A program made the translations under genes and the position numbers. The notes beneath the pieces were generated by a model, which was not told where the DNA came from, made no database searches, and saw nothing but the letters and a program-made list of their open reading frames with translations. Of a stretch of 64,000 nt of DNA, positions 39,669-48,589 are shown in pieces. The first letter of the stretch is position 1, and each line of letters begins with the position of its first letter. The DNA comes from Rhizorhabdus sp049889055 (lineage in GTDB: Bacteria; Pseudomonadota; Alphaproteobacteria; Sphingomonadales; Sphingomonadaceae). Location of the stretch: contig NZ_JBLTWO010000004.1 of the NCBI RefSeq assembly GCF_049889055.1, forward strand, positions 62,001 to 126,000, in the 5' to 3' direction.

Positions 39669-40238
39669 ATGGTCAGGCTGAACAGAATCTACACCCGCAC
39701 GGGTGATGCGGGCGAAACGGGCCTCGTCGACGGATCGCGCCTGCCCAAATGCGCGCCGCGCATGGCAGCGATCGGCGACGTCGACGAGCTGAACTCGGCG
39801 ATCGGCGTCGCCCTGACCCACGATATGCCGGAGGCGGCCGGCGCGAAGCTGTCGCGGATCCAGAACGAGCTGTTCGACCTCGGCGCCGATTTCGCCACGC
39901 CGGGCCCCGACTTCGCCCCGTCCGAGATGGTGCTCCGCATCGTCGAATCGCAGGTCGAGCGGCTCGAGACCGAGATCGACGAGATGAACGAGGCGCTGGA
40001 GCCGCTGCGCAGCTTCATCCTGCCCGGCGGCCATCCGGCGGCGGCCGCGATCCATCTGGCGCGGGCGATCTGCCGGCGGGCCGAGCGGTCCGCCGTCGCG
40101 GCGGATCGCGACGCGGGGCTCAACCCGGTCGGCATGGCCTATGTGAACCGCCTGTCCGATCATCTGTTCGTGCTGGCCCGCTGGATCAATCTGGCGGGAT
40201 CGGGCGACATATTGTGGAAGCCGGGGGCGACCCGCTGA
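39669..40238 (+). CDS. Cob(I)yrinic acid a,c-diamide adenosyltransferase, PduO type
   Basis: The 189-residue enzyme starts RIYTRTGDAGETGLVDGSR, the ATP-binding motif of PduO-type transferases, and has GDVDELNSAIGVA and the C-terminal LSDHLFVLARWINL. It transfers the adenosyl group of ATP to cob(I)alamin to make coenzyme B12. The ATG follows the HIG1 gene closely. No other B12 gene is nearby, so it may serve salvage. Confidence 0.94.
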   Translation: MVRLNRIYTRTGDAGETGLVDGSRLPKCAPRMAAIGDVDELNSAIGVALTHDMPEAAGAKLSRIQNELFDLGADFATPGPDFAPSEMVLRIVESQVERLETEIDEMNEALEPLRSFILPGGHPAAAAIHLARAICRRAERSAVAADRDAGLNPVGMAYVNRLSDHLFVLARWINLAGSGDILWKPGATR

Positions 40239-40277
40239 ACGGGACCGCACGCCCGGCGGCGCGGACGACCGCGCCGG

Positions 40278-40412
40278 TCAGACGTGCGAAACCGCCTCCA
40301 TCGCGTCGGGATCGCCGATCATCCGGTCGAGCAGGATGAATCCCACCGACATGAAGACCAGAGCGATCAGGAGCGACTGCACAAGCTCCCGGCGACTGAT
40401 CAGACCAAGCAT
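40278..40412 (-). CDS. 44-residue predicted membrane protein
   Basis: ATG at 40412 is preceded by GGAGGA at ideal spacing (about 6 bases). The product, starting MLGLISRRELVQSLLIALVF, has one membrane helix running to about residue 28, basic residues before it (RR) and an acidic tail (DRMIGDPDAMEAV). I do not recognise it. It is divergent from uvrA and convergent with the adenosyltransferase gene. The strong ribosome binding site makes it a credible small gene. Confidence 0.68.
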   Translation of the reverse strand: MLGLISRRELVQSLLIALVFMSVGFILLDRMIGDPDAMEAVSHV

Positions 40413-40521
40413 CGCAACGTCCTCCACCAACGGAAAGCCGTGCCCCTTCTAGGCGATAGAGGGTTGAGAAACGCTTAACCACTGCCCACATCGGCGGCCG
40501 ACGGACCGCCTTGCGCGCGGC

Positions 40522-40536
40522 GAACAAATCTGGAAC
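40522..40536 (+). promoter_or_regulatory. LexA (SOS) box of uvrA
   Basis: GAAC-aaatctg-GAAC matches the alphaproteobacterial LexA site (GTTC-N7-GTTC read on the other strand) exactly. It ends 9 bases before the uvrA ATG and would overlap a promoter with TTGCGC at 40511 and a weak -10 at 40534. Repression by LexA is expected. Confidence 0.82.
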
Positions 40537-40545
40537 ATTCCCGAC

Positions 40546-43500
40546 ATGCTCACACATATCTCGGTGCGCGGCGCGCGCGAACATAATCTCAAGGGCGTCG
40601 ACGTCGACCTGCCGCGCGACAAGCTGATCGTGATCACCGGCCTGTCGGGATCGGGCAAGTCCAGCCTTGCCTTCGACACCATCTATGCCGAGGGCCAGCG
40701 GCGCTATGTCGAGAGCCTGTCGGCCTATGCTCGCCAATTCCTGGAGTTGATGCAGAAACCCGACGTCGATCATATCGAGGGCCTGTCCCCGGCCATCTCG
40801 ATCGAACAGAAGACGACCAGCCGCAACCCCCGCTCGACCGTTGCGACGGTGACCGAGATCTACGACTATATGCGCCTGCTATGGGCGCGCGTCGGCGTGC
40901 CCTATTCGCCCGCGACCGGCCTGCCGATCGCCGCGCAGACGATCAGCCAGATGGTCGACCGCATCCTGCAGTTGAAGGAGGGCACGCGCTTCCTGCTGCT
41001 CGCCCCGGTCGTGCGTGGCCGCAAGGGCGAGTATCGCAAGGAACTGGCCGAATGGCAGAGGGCCGGCTTCAGCCGCGTCCGCATCGACGGCGAGAATTAC
41101 GAGATCGAGAACGCCCCGGCGCTCGACAAGAAGTACAAGCACGACATCGAGGTGGTGGTCGACCGCCTCGTCGTCCGCGAAGGCATCGAGACCCGGCTGG
41201 CGCAGAGCCTCGAAACGGCGCTGCGCCTGGCTGATGGCCTGGCCTTTGCCGATCTGGTCGACACGACCGTGGCCGAGGCGACCGTACAACGCCCCTCCAC
41301 CGGCTTCGCCGGTCCCCCTCCCCGTTCCGGGGAGGATCAGGGAGCAGGCAATCCTCCCCGGCACGGGGAGGGGGACCAGCCGCAGGCTGGTGGAGGGGCA
41401 GCCGTCCGCGAAATGCCCGTCGCCTTCCAATATGGCGAGGCGCTCGCCGATGCCGCCGGCAAGACCACTGGCGGCATGAAGAAGACGGGCATCCCCGCCA
41501 ACCGCATCACCTTCTCCGAGAAGTTCGCCTGCCCCGTCTCGGGCTTCACCATCGCCGAGATCGAGCCCCGCCTTTTCTCGTTCAACGCGCCACAGGGCGC
41601 CTGCCCGGCCTGCGACGGCCTCGGCGAAAAGCTCTATTTCGATCCGCAGCTGGTCGTCCCCAACGAGGCGCTGTCGATCAAGCAGGGCGCGGTCGTGCCC
41701 TGGGCCAAGTCGAACCCGCCCAGCCCTTATTATATGCAGGTGCTGAGCTCGGTCGCGCGCGCTTATGGCTTCAAGCTCGAGACGCCCTGGAACGAGCTGC
41801 CGCAGGAGCATCGCGACGCGGTCCTCTACGGCACCAAGGGCAAGGCCATCACCCTGACCTTCATCGACGGGCGCAAGAGCTACGACGTCCAGAAGCCGTT
41901 CGAGGGGGTGATCCACAATCTCGAGCGCCGCATGCTGGCGACCGAGAGCGCCTGGATGCGCGAGGAACTGTCCAAATATCAGAGCGCAGCCCCTTGCGAG
42001 GTCTGCGGCGGCGCCCGCCTCAAGCCCGAGGCGCTGGCGGTGAAGATCGCGGGCGAGGACATCTCGATGTCGACGCGGCGCGCGGTCGGCCCCGCCCTCG
42101 CCTTCTTCCGCGACATGCCCAACCATCTCAACGAGCAACAGCGCGCGATCGCCGAGCGCATCCTCAAGGAGATCGTCGAGCGGCTGGGCTTCCTCGACAA
42201 TGTCGGGCTCGACTATCTCAACCTCGATCGCACCTCGGGCACGCTGTCGGGCGGCGAGAGCCAGCGCATTCGCCTCGCCTCGCAGATCGGCTCGGGCCTG
42301 TCGGGTGTGCTCTACGTGCTCGACGAGCCGTCGATCGGCCTCCACCAGCGCGACAATGACCGGTTGCTGATCACGCTGCGGCGTCTGCGCGACCTCGGCA
42401 ACACCGTGATCGTGGTCGAGCATGACGAGGACGCGATCCGCACCGCCGACTATATTCTCGACATGGGGCCGGGTGCCGGCGTCCATGGCGGCGAGGTCGT
42501 CGCCTCGGGCACGCTCGACCAGATCCTCGCGCATGAGGACAGCCTGACGGGGGCCTATCTGTCGGGCCGGCGGATGGTCGACGTTCCGAAGAAGCGGCGC
42601 AAGGGCAATGGCAAGAAGCTGACCGTCCACGGCGCGCGCGCCAACAATCTGAAGAACGTCACCTCATCCATTCCGCTGGGCACCTTCACCTGCATCACCG
42701 GTGTGTCGGGATCGGGCAAATCGAGCTTCACGATCGACACGCTCTACGCTTCGGCCGCCCGCCAGTTGAACGGGGCACGGGTCGTGGCCGGCGCGCACGA
42801 CAAGATCAGCGGCCTCGACCATTGCGACAAGGTGATCGACATCGACCAGTCGCCGATCGGCCGCACCCCGCGCTCGAACCCGGCGACCTACACCGGCGCC
42901 TTCACCAATATCCGCGACTGGTTCGCCGGCCTGCCCGAGAGCGAGGCGCGCGGCTACAAGCCGGGGCGTTTCAGCTTCAACGTCAAGGGCGGACGCTGCG
43001 AGGCCTGCCAGGGCGACGGCGTGCTCAAGATCGAGATGCACTTCCTGCCCGACGTCTACGTTACGTGCGACGTGTGCCACGGCGCGCGCTATAATCGCGA
43101 GACGCTGGAGGTGAAGTTCAAGGGCAAGTCGATCGCCGACGTGCTCGACATGACGGTCGAGGATGCGGTCGAGTTCTTCAAGGCGGTGCCCCCGATCCGC
43201 GACAAGATGGCGATGCTGGCCGAGGTCGGCCTCGGCTATGTCAAGGTCGGGCAGCAGGCGACGACGCTGTCGGGCGGCGAAGCGCAGCGCGTCAAACTGG
43301 CCAAGGAATTGTCGCGCCGGTCGACCGGCAACACCCTCTACATCCTCGACGAGCCGACGACCGGCCTGCACTTCGAGGACGTCCGCAAGCTGCTCGAAGT
43401 ACTCCACGCGCTGGTCGAGCAGGGCAATACGGTGGTGGTGATCGAACATAATCTGGAGGTCATCAAGACCGCCGACTGGATCATCGACCTGGGCCCCGAA

Positions 43501-43629
43501 GGCGGCGTCCGGGGCGGCGAGATCGTCGCGGAGGGGACGCCGGAGAAGGTCGCGAAGGAGCCGCGCAGCTATACCGGCCATTATCTGAAGCCGCTGCTGG
43601 AGGCGGGTGCGCAGGTGGCGGCTGAGTAG
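40546..43629 (+). CDS. uvrA: UvrABC excinuclease subunit A
   Basis: The 1027-residue damage sensor has two ABC ATPase modules: Walker A GLSGSGKSSLAFDTIYAEG near residue 31 and GVSGSGKSSFTIDTLY in the second half, signatures SGGESQRIRLASQIG and SGGEAQRVKLAKELS, and zinc modules CPACDGLG, CEVCGG and CEACQGDG...CDVCHG. It loads UvrB at lesions. It is longer than most UvrA proteins, partly because a palindromic element adds about 36 residues near position 250. No ribosome binding site is obvious; the promoter position would allow a leaderless mRNA. Confidence 0.97.
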   Translation: MLTHISVRGAREHNLKGVDVDLPRDKLIVITGLSGSGKSSLAFDTIYAEGQRRYVESLSAYARQFLELMQKPDVDHIEGLSPAISIEQKTTSRNPRSTVATVTEIYDYMRLLWARVGVPYSPATGLPIAAQTISQMVDRILQLKEGTRFLLLAPVVRGRKGEYRKELAEWQRAGFSRVRIDGENYEIENAPALDKKYKHDIEVVVDRLVVREGIETRLAQSLETALRLADGLAFADLVDTTVAEATVQRPSTGFAGPPPRSGEDQGAGNPPRHGEGDQPQAGGGAAVREMPVAFQYGEALADAAGKTTGGMKKTGIPANRITFSEKFACPVSGFTIAEIEPRLFSFNAPQGACPACDGLGEKLYFDPQLVVPNEALSIKQGAVVPWAKSNPPSPYYMQVLSSVARAYGFKLETPWNELPQEHRDAVLYGTKGKAITLTFIDGRKSYDVQKPFEGVIHNLERRMLATESAWMREELSKYQSAAPCEVCGGARLKPEALAVKIAGEDISMSTRRAVGPALAFFRDMPNHLNEQQRAIAERILKEIVERLGFLDNVGLDYLNLDRTSGTLSGGESQRIRLASQIGSGLSGVLYVLDEPSIGLHQRDNDRLLITLRRLRDLGNTVIVVEHDEDAIRTADYILDMGPGAGVHGGEVVASGTLDQILAHEDSLTGAYLSGRRMVDVPKKRRKGNGKKLTVHGARANNLKNVTSSIPLGTFTCITGVSGSGKSSFTIDTLYASAARQLNGARVVAGAHDKISGLDHCDKVIDIDQSPIGRTPRSNPATYTGAFTNIRDWFAGLPESEARGYKPGRFSFNVKGGRCEACQGDGVLKIEMHFLPDVYVTCDVCHGARYNRETLEVKFKGKSIADVLDMTVEDAVEFFKAVPPIRDKMAMLAEVGLGYVKVGQQATTLSGGEAQRVKLAKELSRRSTGNTLYILDEPTTGLHFEDVRKLLEVLHALVEQGNTVVVIEHNLEVIKTADWIIDLGPEGGVRGGEIVAEGTPEKVAKEPRSYTGHYLKPLLEAGAQVAAE
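41292..41398. repeat. Palindromic element inserted in frame in uvrA
   Basis: Two arms (41292-41337 and 41351-41398) are inverted copies around a 13-base loop. They share CCCCTCCACC, TCCCCCTCCCCG and CCGGGGAGGAT and differ only in an inner mini-hairpin and one base. Each arm folds on itself as well. The reading frame stays open and encodes a Gly/Pro/Arg-rich stretch (RPSTGFAGPPPRSG, NPPRHGEGDQPQAGGG) between the UvrA segments ending TVAEATVQ and starting EMPVAFQYGE. It resembles the intergenic element in the nuo operon in composition. Confidence 0.85.
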
Positions 43630-43714
43630 GTTTCCCGGCGCGCATCGCAGAGACTTGCCCCGTCCCGCTCCTCACCCCACCTTCCCGACCGACCCACCCG
43701 GAGCGTGACGGCGC

Positions 43715-44377
43715 ATGTGCAACGAGGTGGCCCGCCGGATCGAGCTGGGCCTGATACGACAGGATTTCGCCGAGTTGCGCATCCCGCTGCGCTTCAGCGA
43801 AGGGGTGCCGAACATGGCGCCGTTGCCGAGCGTGCGGATCACGGACCGGACGGTGATCATCCGCGCCGCGCGCGATGCGTCCACCCAAGCGGCGTACGAG
43901 GCTCCCGACATGGCGCTGGCCGCCGAACTGGTCACCCGGCGATGGAGCTGGCCGGGGGCCTCGGGCAAGCCGGTCTACAACTACCGCAGCGAGGGACGCG
44001 ATTTTCGCAATTCGGCGCGGCAGGGCCGCTGCCTGGTCCCGGTCGACGGATTCTACGAGTTCACCGCGCCCGCCGATCCGCGCGCGAAGCGCAAGGACAA
44101 ATGGCTGTTCCGCTGGAACGCGCGCGACTGGTTCGCGATCGCCGGCCTGTGGAAGAGCGATCCCGCCATCCCCGATCCGGCCGGCGAAGCCTTCACCCTG
44201 CTCACCTGCGAGCCCGGCCCCGACATAGCGCCCTATCACAGCCGGCAGGTGGTGTTGCTCGACCGTGCGGATTGGGCCGGCTGGCTCGACGGGTCGGCAC
44301 CGGCGCAGGCGCTGCTGCGCCCCACGCCCGGCGGCACGCTGAGCGTCGAGCCGGCGGGAGAACCGCGTTTGCTCTAG
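43715..44377 (+). CDS. SOS response-associated peptidase (SRAP, YedK/HMCES family)
   Basis: The 220-residue protein has the catalytic Cys at position 2 (MCNE), NYRSEG corresponding to the Asn-x-Arg-x-Glu motif, CLVPVDGFYEF with the second acidic residue, and PYHSRQVVLL with the histidine. SRAP proteins crosslink to abasic sites in single-stranded DNA through Cys2. CGGAG precedes the ATG. It follows uvrA by 85 bases on the same strand and may be part of the same SOS unit. Confidence 0.93.
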   Translation: MCNEVARRIELGLIRQDFAELRIPLRFSEGVPNMAPLPSVRITDRTVIIRAARDASTQAAYEAPDMALAAELVTRRWSWPGASGKPVYNYRSEGRDFRNSARQGRCLVPVDGFYEFTAPADPRAKRKDKWLFRWNARDWFAIAGLWKSDPAIPDPAGEAFTLLTCEPGPDIAPYHSRQVVLLDRADWAGWLDGSAPAQALLRPTPGGTLSVEPAGEPRLL

Positions 44378-44481
44378 GCCCAGGCAGATAGGGTCCATTT
44401 TCGATCATTTTGCAGTCCCCTCGCGCTTGACCCCGTCCCGAAGCTGACGGCACCTGCTGCCCATCATCAGGGGAAAGCGAC

Positions 44482-45603
44482 ATGGCGATCATCACCGCAC
44501 CGGCCGCCGGGCGCCTGCGCATGGACCTGTTCAATTTCGACCGGCTGACCGATTTCGATTCGGTCATCGTGACCCAGACGAGCAACCTGCTGGCGATCGA
44601 TGTCGACGGCTATCGCTATGCCTTCACGGGCACCGGCGTTCGCTACAACGGCTTTGGCGAGCCGATCAGCGGCGCCATCACCGGCTTTCGCTTCACCCAG
44701 GGGTCGACCGTCCTGTTCGAGGCGAGCGGCTTCTCGGTCAACGCCTCGCTCTTCTATCTGCTCACCTACGCGCCAAATGATCCGCTGAGCCTGCTGCTGG
44801 CCGGCAATGACGATTATCGCGGCGGCGGCCTCGCCGACGTCGTCCGCGACGTCTTCGGTCACAATGTCATCATGGGCGGCGGTGACAGCGACACGCTCAC
44901 CGGTGGCAACGGCAACGACCATATCTACGGCCAGTCGCCCAGCGGAGGGGCTGACGGCGGGGATCTGCTCAACGGCGGCGGCGGTTCGGATTATCTGCAG
45001 GGCAATGCCGGGCGCGACACGATCGACGGCGGCAGCGGATCGGACCGGATTCAGGGCGGTGCCGACGACGACAGCATCCTGGGTGGCGCAGGGCATGACG
45101 TCATCAACGGCAATCGCGGCAAGGATTTGGTCCAGGGCGGTGCCGGCAATGACGCGCTGCGCGGTGGGCAGGATGACGACACGGTCCAGGGCGGCGATGG
45201 CGACGACCTGATCATGGGCGATCGCGGCGTCGACCGGCTGGAAGGCGGCAGCGGCCGCGACGTCTTCCTGTTCGGGCCCGACAGCGCAACGATCGGGGCC
45301 GACCTCCAGGCGATCGACCGAATAGTCGATCTTTCGACGGTCGATGATGCCCTGTCACTCGGCTTTCGTCCCGAAGCGATCCTGGAGGGCAGCGTCTCGA
45401 CCTCGCTCGCCGAGGCGCAGGCGCTCGCCCAGTCGCTGTTCGATCAGCGCGCCGGAGTTCACGAGGTCGCACTGATCCGGCTGAGCGGCGCCAATGATGC
45501 GGTTCTGTTCTGGTCGCAGGACGGCGGCGGCGGCGTCAACGCGGCCATCGCGCTGGGCGCGTCGTTCGTGAGCGCGTCGCTCGCCTTCGACGATTTCATC
45601 TGA
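44482..45603 (+). CDS. RTX (hemolysin-type calcium-binding repeat) secreted protein
   Basis: The 373-residue acidic protein has an N-terminal globular part (residues 1-125) of unknown type and about eight RTX nonapeptide units of the GGxGxDxhx type (for example GGNGNDHIYG, GGAGNDALRG, GGDGDDLIMG) around residues 132-255, which form Ca2+-bound beta-rolls. The C-terminal 100 residues end ASLAFDDFI, a hydrophobic-acidic end typical of type I secretion signals. There is no Sec signal. AGGGGAAAG precedes the ATG. No type I exporter is nearby, so a remote one must be used. Confidence 0.9.
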   Translation: MAIITAPAAGRLRMDLFNFDRLTDFDSVIVTQTSNLLAIDVDGYRYAFTGTGVRYNGFGEPISGAITGFRFTQGSTVLFEASGFSVNASLFYLLTYAPNDPLSLLLAGNDDYRGGGLADVVRDVFGHNVIMGGGDSDTLTGGNGNDHIYGQSPSGGADGGDLLNGGGGSDYLQGNAGRDTIDGGSGSDRIQGGADDDSILGGAGHDVINGNRGKDLVQGGAGNDALRGGQDDDTVQGGDGDDLIMGDRGVDRLEGGSGRDVFLFGPDSATIGADLQAIDRIVDLSTVDDALSLGFRPEAILEGSVSTSLAEAQALAQSLFDQRAGVHEVALIRLSGANDAVLFWSQDGGGGVNAAIALGASFVSASLAFDDFI

Positions 45604-45619
45604 GGCTCGCGGCTTATAT

Positions 45620-45642
45620 CCACTCCTGTCACGAAGGAGTGG
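45620..45642. terminator. Hairpin between convergent RTX and GrlR-like genes
   Basis: CCACTCCT-gtcacga-AGGAGTGG forms a perfect 8-bp stem in the 45-base gap between two stops. Neither flank has a long T run, so efficiency is uncertain. Confidence 0.5.
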
Positions 45643-45648
45643 GCACGT

Positions 45649-46110
45649 TCAAACGATCTGGCTGCGCTGCGTCATCGGTTCGAAGCGGCGCATGACGACC
45701 CGGATGTCGGGGCCGACGCGGCGCTCGATGCGGCCTTCGAACAGGTCGGGGCTTATCGCCTCGGCGACAACGTCCAGCCGGAAGATCGGATCATTGGTTC
45801 CGAACATCCGCTGATAGCCGCCGCCGAAGCCGTGGCGCACGATCGTCAGCGATGCCTGCAAGGTGGTGCCGTCGAGCCGAAAGCCGCCGTGGAAGATGAC
45901 ATGGCCGTCGCCGCCCGCCATGCGGTCGGCCTCGACGTGAACGACCCCGCCGCGCGTTTCGTCGTCACGACAGCCAAAGGCACCGAAGCGCAAAGTCCAC
46001 AGGCCCTGGAGGTCGTCGATCGTCACGCTGCCGGCCTGTGCGCCGATATCGAGCCAGCGCCCGGCAACGGGATGCCGCAGGTCGAATGCTTCGCGGTCCG
46101 GTCGTTCCAT
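45649..46110 (-). CDS. GrlR-like small protein
   Basis: The 153-residue soluble protein has the order seen in GrlR-type proteins: GLWTLRFGAFG, then RGGVVHVEADRMAGGDGHVIFHGGFRLDGTTLQASLTIVRH, an eight-strand lipocalin-like pattern. GrlR in enteropathogens is an anti-activator of type III secretion, but homologues in environmental bacteria have unknown roles. GAGGG lies before ATG 46110. No partner regulator or secretion gene is nearby. The assignment rests on motif likeness alone. Confidence 0.5.
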   Translation of the reverse strand: MERPDREAFDLRHPVAGRWLDIGAQAGSVTIDDLQGLWTLRFGAFGCRDDETRGGVVHVEADRMAGGDGHVIFHGGFRLDGTTLQASLTIVRHGFGGGYQRMFGTNDPIFRLDVVAEAISPDLFEGRIERRVGPDIRVVMRRFEPMTQRSQIV

Positions 46111-46230
46111 ATGCCAACGCCCTCGCAACAGACTGACGTCGCGAGGGAAAATGGCTGAGCGACCGAGTCGGATACAGACCCGGTGAAATACCTGAGCATT
46201 TTGGACGAAAGTCGCGTGACCGGCGTCCCG

Positions 46231-47076
<846 letters not shown>

Positions 47077-47169
47077 GCCAATCTCTCCCGCCGGAAAACC
47101 GCTGTTTCCGGCGATAGGGTGCGACGGCGCCGCTTGTCCAGCCCTGTGGCACTGCCTTTGGGGGCGGGG

Positions 47170-47844
47170 TCAGAGCAGGGCTTCGACCCTTGCGCCGGAG
47201 CGCGCCTCCAGCAGATCCCACAGGCCGCGATGCTGGATCAACAATTGCTGTGCGCCAAAGACGATCGCGCGTTCGGCCGCCGGCGATTCGATCAGTTCCA
47301 GGACGCCCAGGGTCTGGCGCATCGACGGCAGCGCCGGTGGGGTGAGCGTCACGCCGAAGCGCTGCGCCGCCGCGTCGACCACCGTACGGATCGCCCGCCA
47401 GTCGAGCACCAGCGCAGCCGCCGCGCCCAGCGCACAGCCCTTGCGTTCGGACCGCGCCAGCATCTCCAGCGCGTGCCGCTGTCCGGCAACGGCGGTTTCG
47501 CAGCCGGCATGCCCCGGCGTGCTGGGCAAGGGCCCCGCCGCCACGACCGTCCGCATCAGATAGGCACGCTCCTGGGCAAAGCCCTCCGCTGCCGCATCGA
47601 GCCAGGCGCGGACAGTCTCCTCGGGCGGGCGCTGCTGTGCGAGATCAACGACGCCCGGATGGCCGCCGTGCAGGCTCGAAATCAGATGCACCGCGTCCGC
47701 AAGGTCGCGCGCCGCTTCCCGCCCACGGGCGAAGATGGCGGAGGCGATATAGGGATGGGTCTTGCCACCGTCGGCCGCGAGCAGCGTGCCGACCGCTTCG
47801 GCCGCGCCAGGACGCGCGGCCTCCTTGTGTACTTGATACGCCAT
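47170..47844 (-). CDS. Unidentified soluble protein, possibly DUF6975
   Basis: The 224-residue product is Ala/Leu/Arg-rich and all-helical in appearance, with no signal or membrane segment. Features include THPYIASAIFARGREAARDL, DAVHLISSLHGGHPGVVDLA and DWRAIRTVVDAAAQRFGV. It may be the sphingomonad DUF6975 family, but I cannot confirm it. Several His/Cys residues (HGGHPG, PGHAGCETA) could bind a metal. ATG at 47844 is taken instead of TTG at 47850. It lies 93 bases upstream of the MoxR gene on the same strand. Confidence 0.6.
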   Translation of the reverse strand: MAYQVHKEAARPGAAEAVGTLLAADGGKTHPYIASAIFARGREAARDLADAVHLISSLHGGHPGVVDLAQQRPPEETVRAWLDAAAEGFAQERAYLMRTVVAAGPLPSTPGHAGCETAVAGQRHALEMLARSERKGCALGAAAALVLDWRAIRTVVDAAAQRFGVTLTPPALPSMRQTLGVLELIESPAAERAIVFGAQQLLIQHRGLWDLLEARSGARVEALL

Positions 47845-48061
47845 ACGCAACAGGTCCCGAATACAACCGGTTCACACACGATCGGCAAAGACACCGCCTC
47901 TCGCGAGACCCTCCTAGCCCAACTGCGGTAAATGCCCCGTTTACGGCGCGAACTTTATTTTGTGGCCGGCATGCGGCGGGATCTCGACTGGGCCTGCACG
48001 ATGGTGAAGGCGCAAAACATCAATTCCCCGTTCACCCCATCGACGCTACAAGGGACGGCTT

Positions 48062-48589
48062 ATGGCGCGATCATCCCGTACGAATGACTGGGGCTTTCCC
48101 CGCTGGCGAGGCTATGGCAGCGAGCGCGGGGCGAGCAAGGTGCGGATGTGCGACCGCCATGGCTGCGACCAGCCGGGCGACTGCCCCGCCCCCAAATCCC
48201 CCAACAGCCGCGAACGCTGGTATTTCTGCCCGCGCCACGCCGAGGAATATAACCGCAACTGGGATTATTTCGCCGGCCTCTCGGCCGAGGAAGCGGCAGA
48301 GCGCGAGGCAAATGAAAAGCGCGACGCGTCGGGCTTTACCGAGCAGGCCTATCATAGCTGGGGCGGGCCCGGCGACGGTCGCTGGACCCGCGACGAACTG
48401 CGCGCCTTCGAAACGCTCGAACTCGAATCGGATGCCGATTTCGAGGAGGTTAAGGCCGCCTGGCGCCGTCTCGCGAAGGCCAATCACCCTGACGTCAAAC
48501 CGAACGACCCGCAGGCTGCGGTCAAGTTCCAGGCCGTCCAGGCCGCCTTCGAGATATTGCGCCGCGCCGAAGAACGACGCCCGCGCTGA
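48062..48589 (+). CDS. J-domain protein with Cys-rich N-terminus
   Basis: The 175-residue protein ends in a J domain (ETLELESDADFEEVKAAWRR and AKANHPDVKPND with the HPD tripeptide, then FQAVQAAFEILRR), which would stimulate an Hsp70 ATPase. The N-terminal half has CDRHGCDQPGDCPAP and WYFCPRHAEEYNRNWDYF, whose cysteines and histidines look like a small zinc site. This architecture is common in alphaproteobacteria. GGGA precedes the ATG. Client unknown. Its stop abuts the convergent topoisomerase stop. Confidence 0.88.
   Translation: MARSSRTNDWGFPRWRGYGSERGASKVRMCDRHGCDQPGDCPAPKSPNSRERWYFCPRHAEEYNRNWDYFAGLSAEEAAEREANEKRDASGFTEQAYHSWGGPGDGRWTRDELRAFETLELESDADFEEVKAAWRRLAKANHPDVKPNDPQAAVKFQAVQAAFEILRRAEERRPR

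Noticed and set aside
41292..41398. Frameshift or pseudogene in uvrA because of the inserted repeat
   Set aside because: The frame is open through the element and all ATPase and zinc motifs follow in frame, so the gene is intact.
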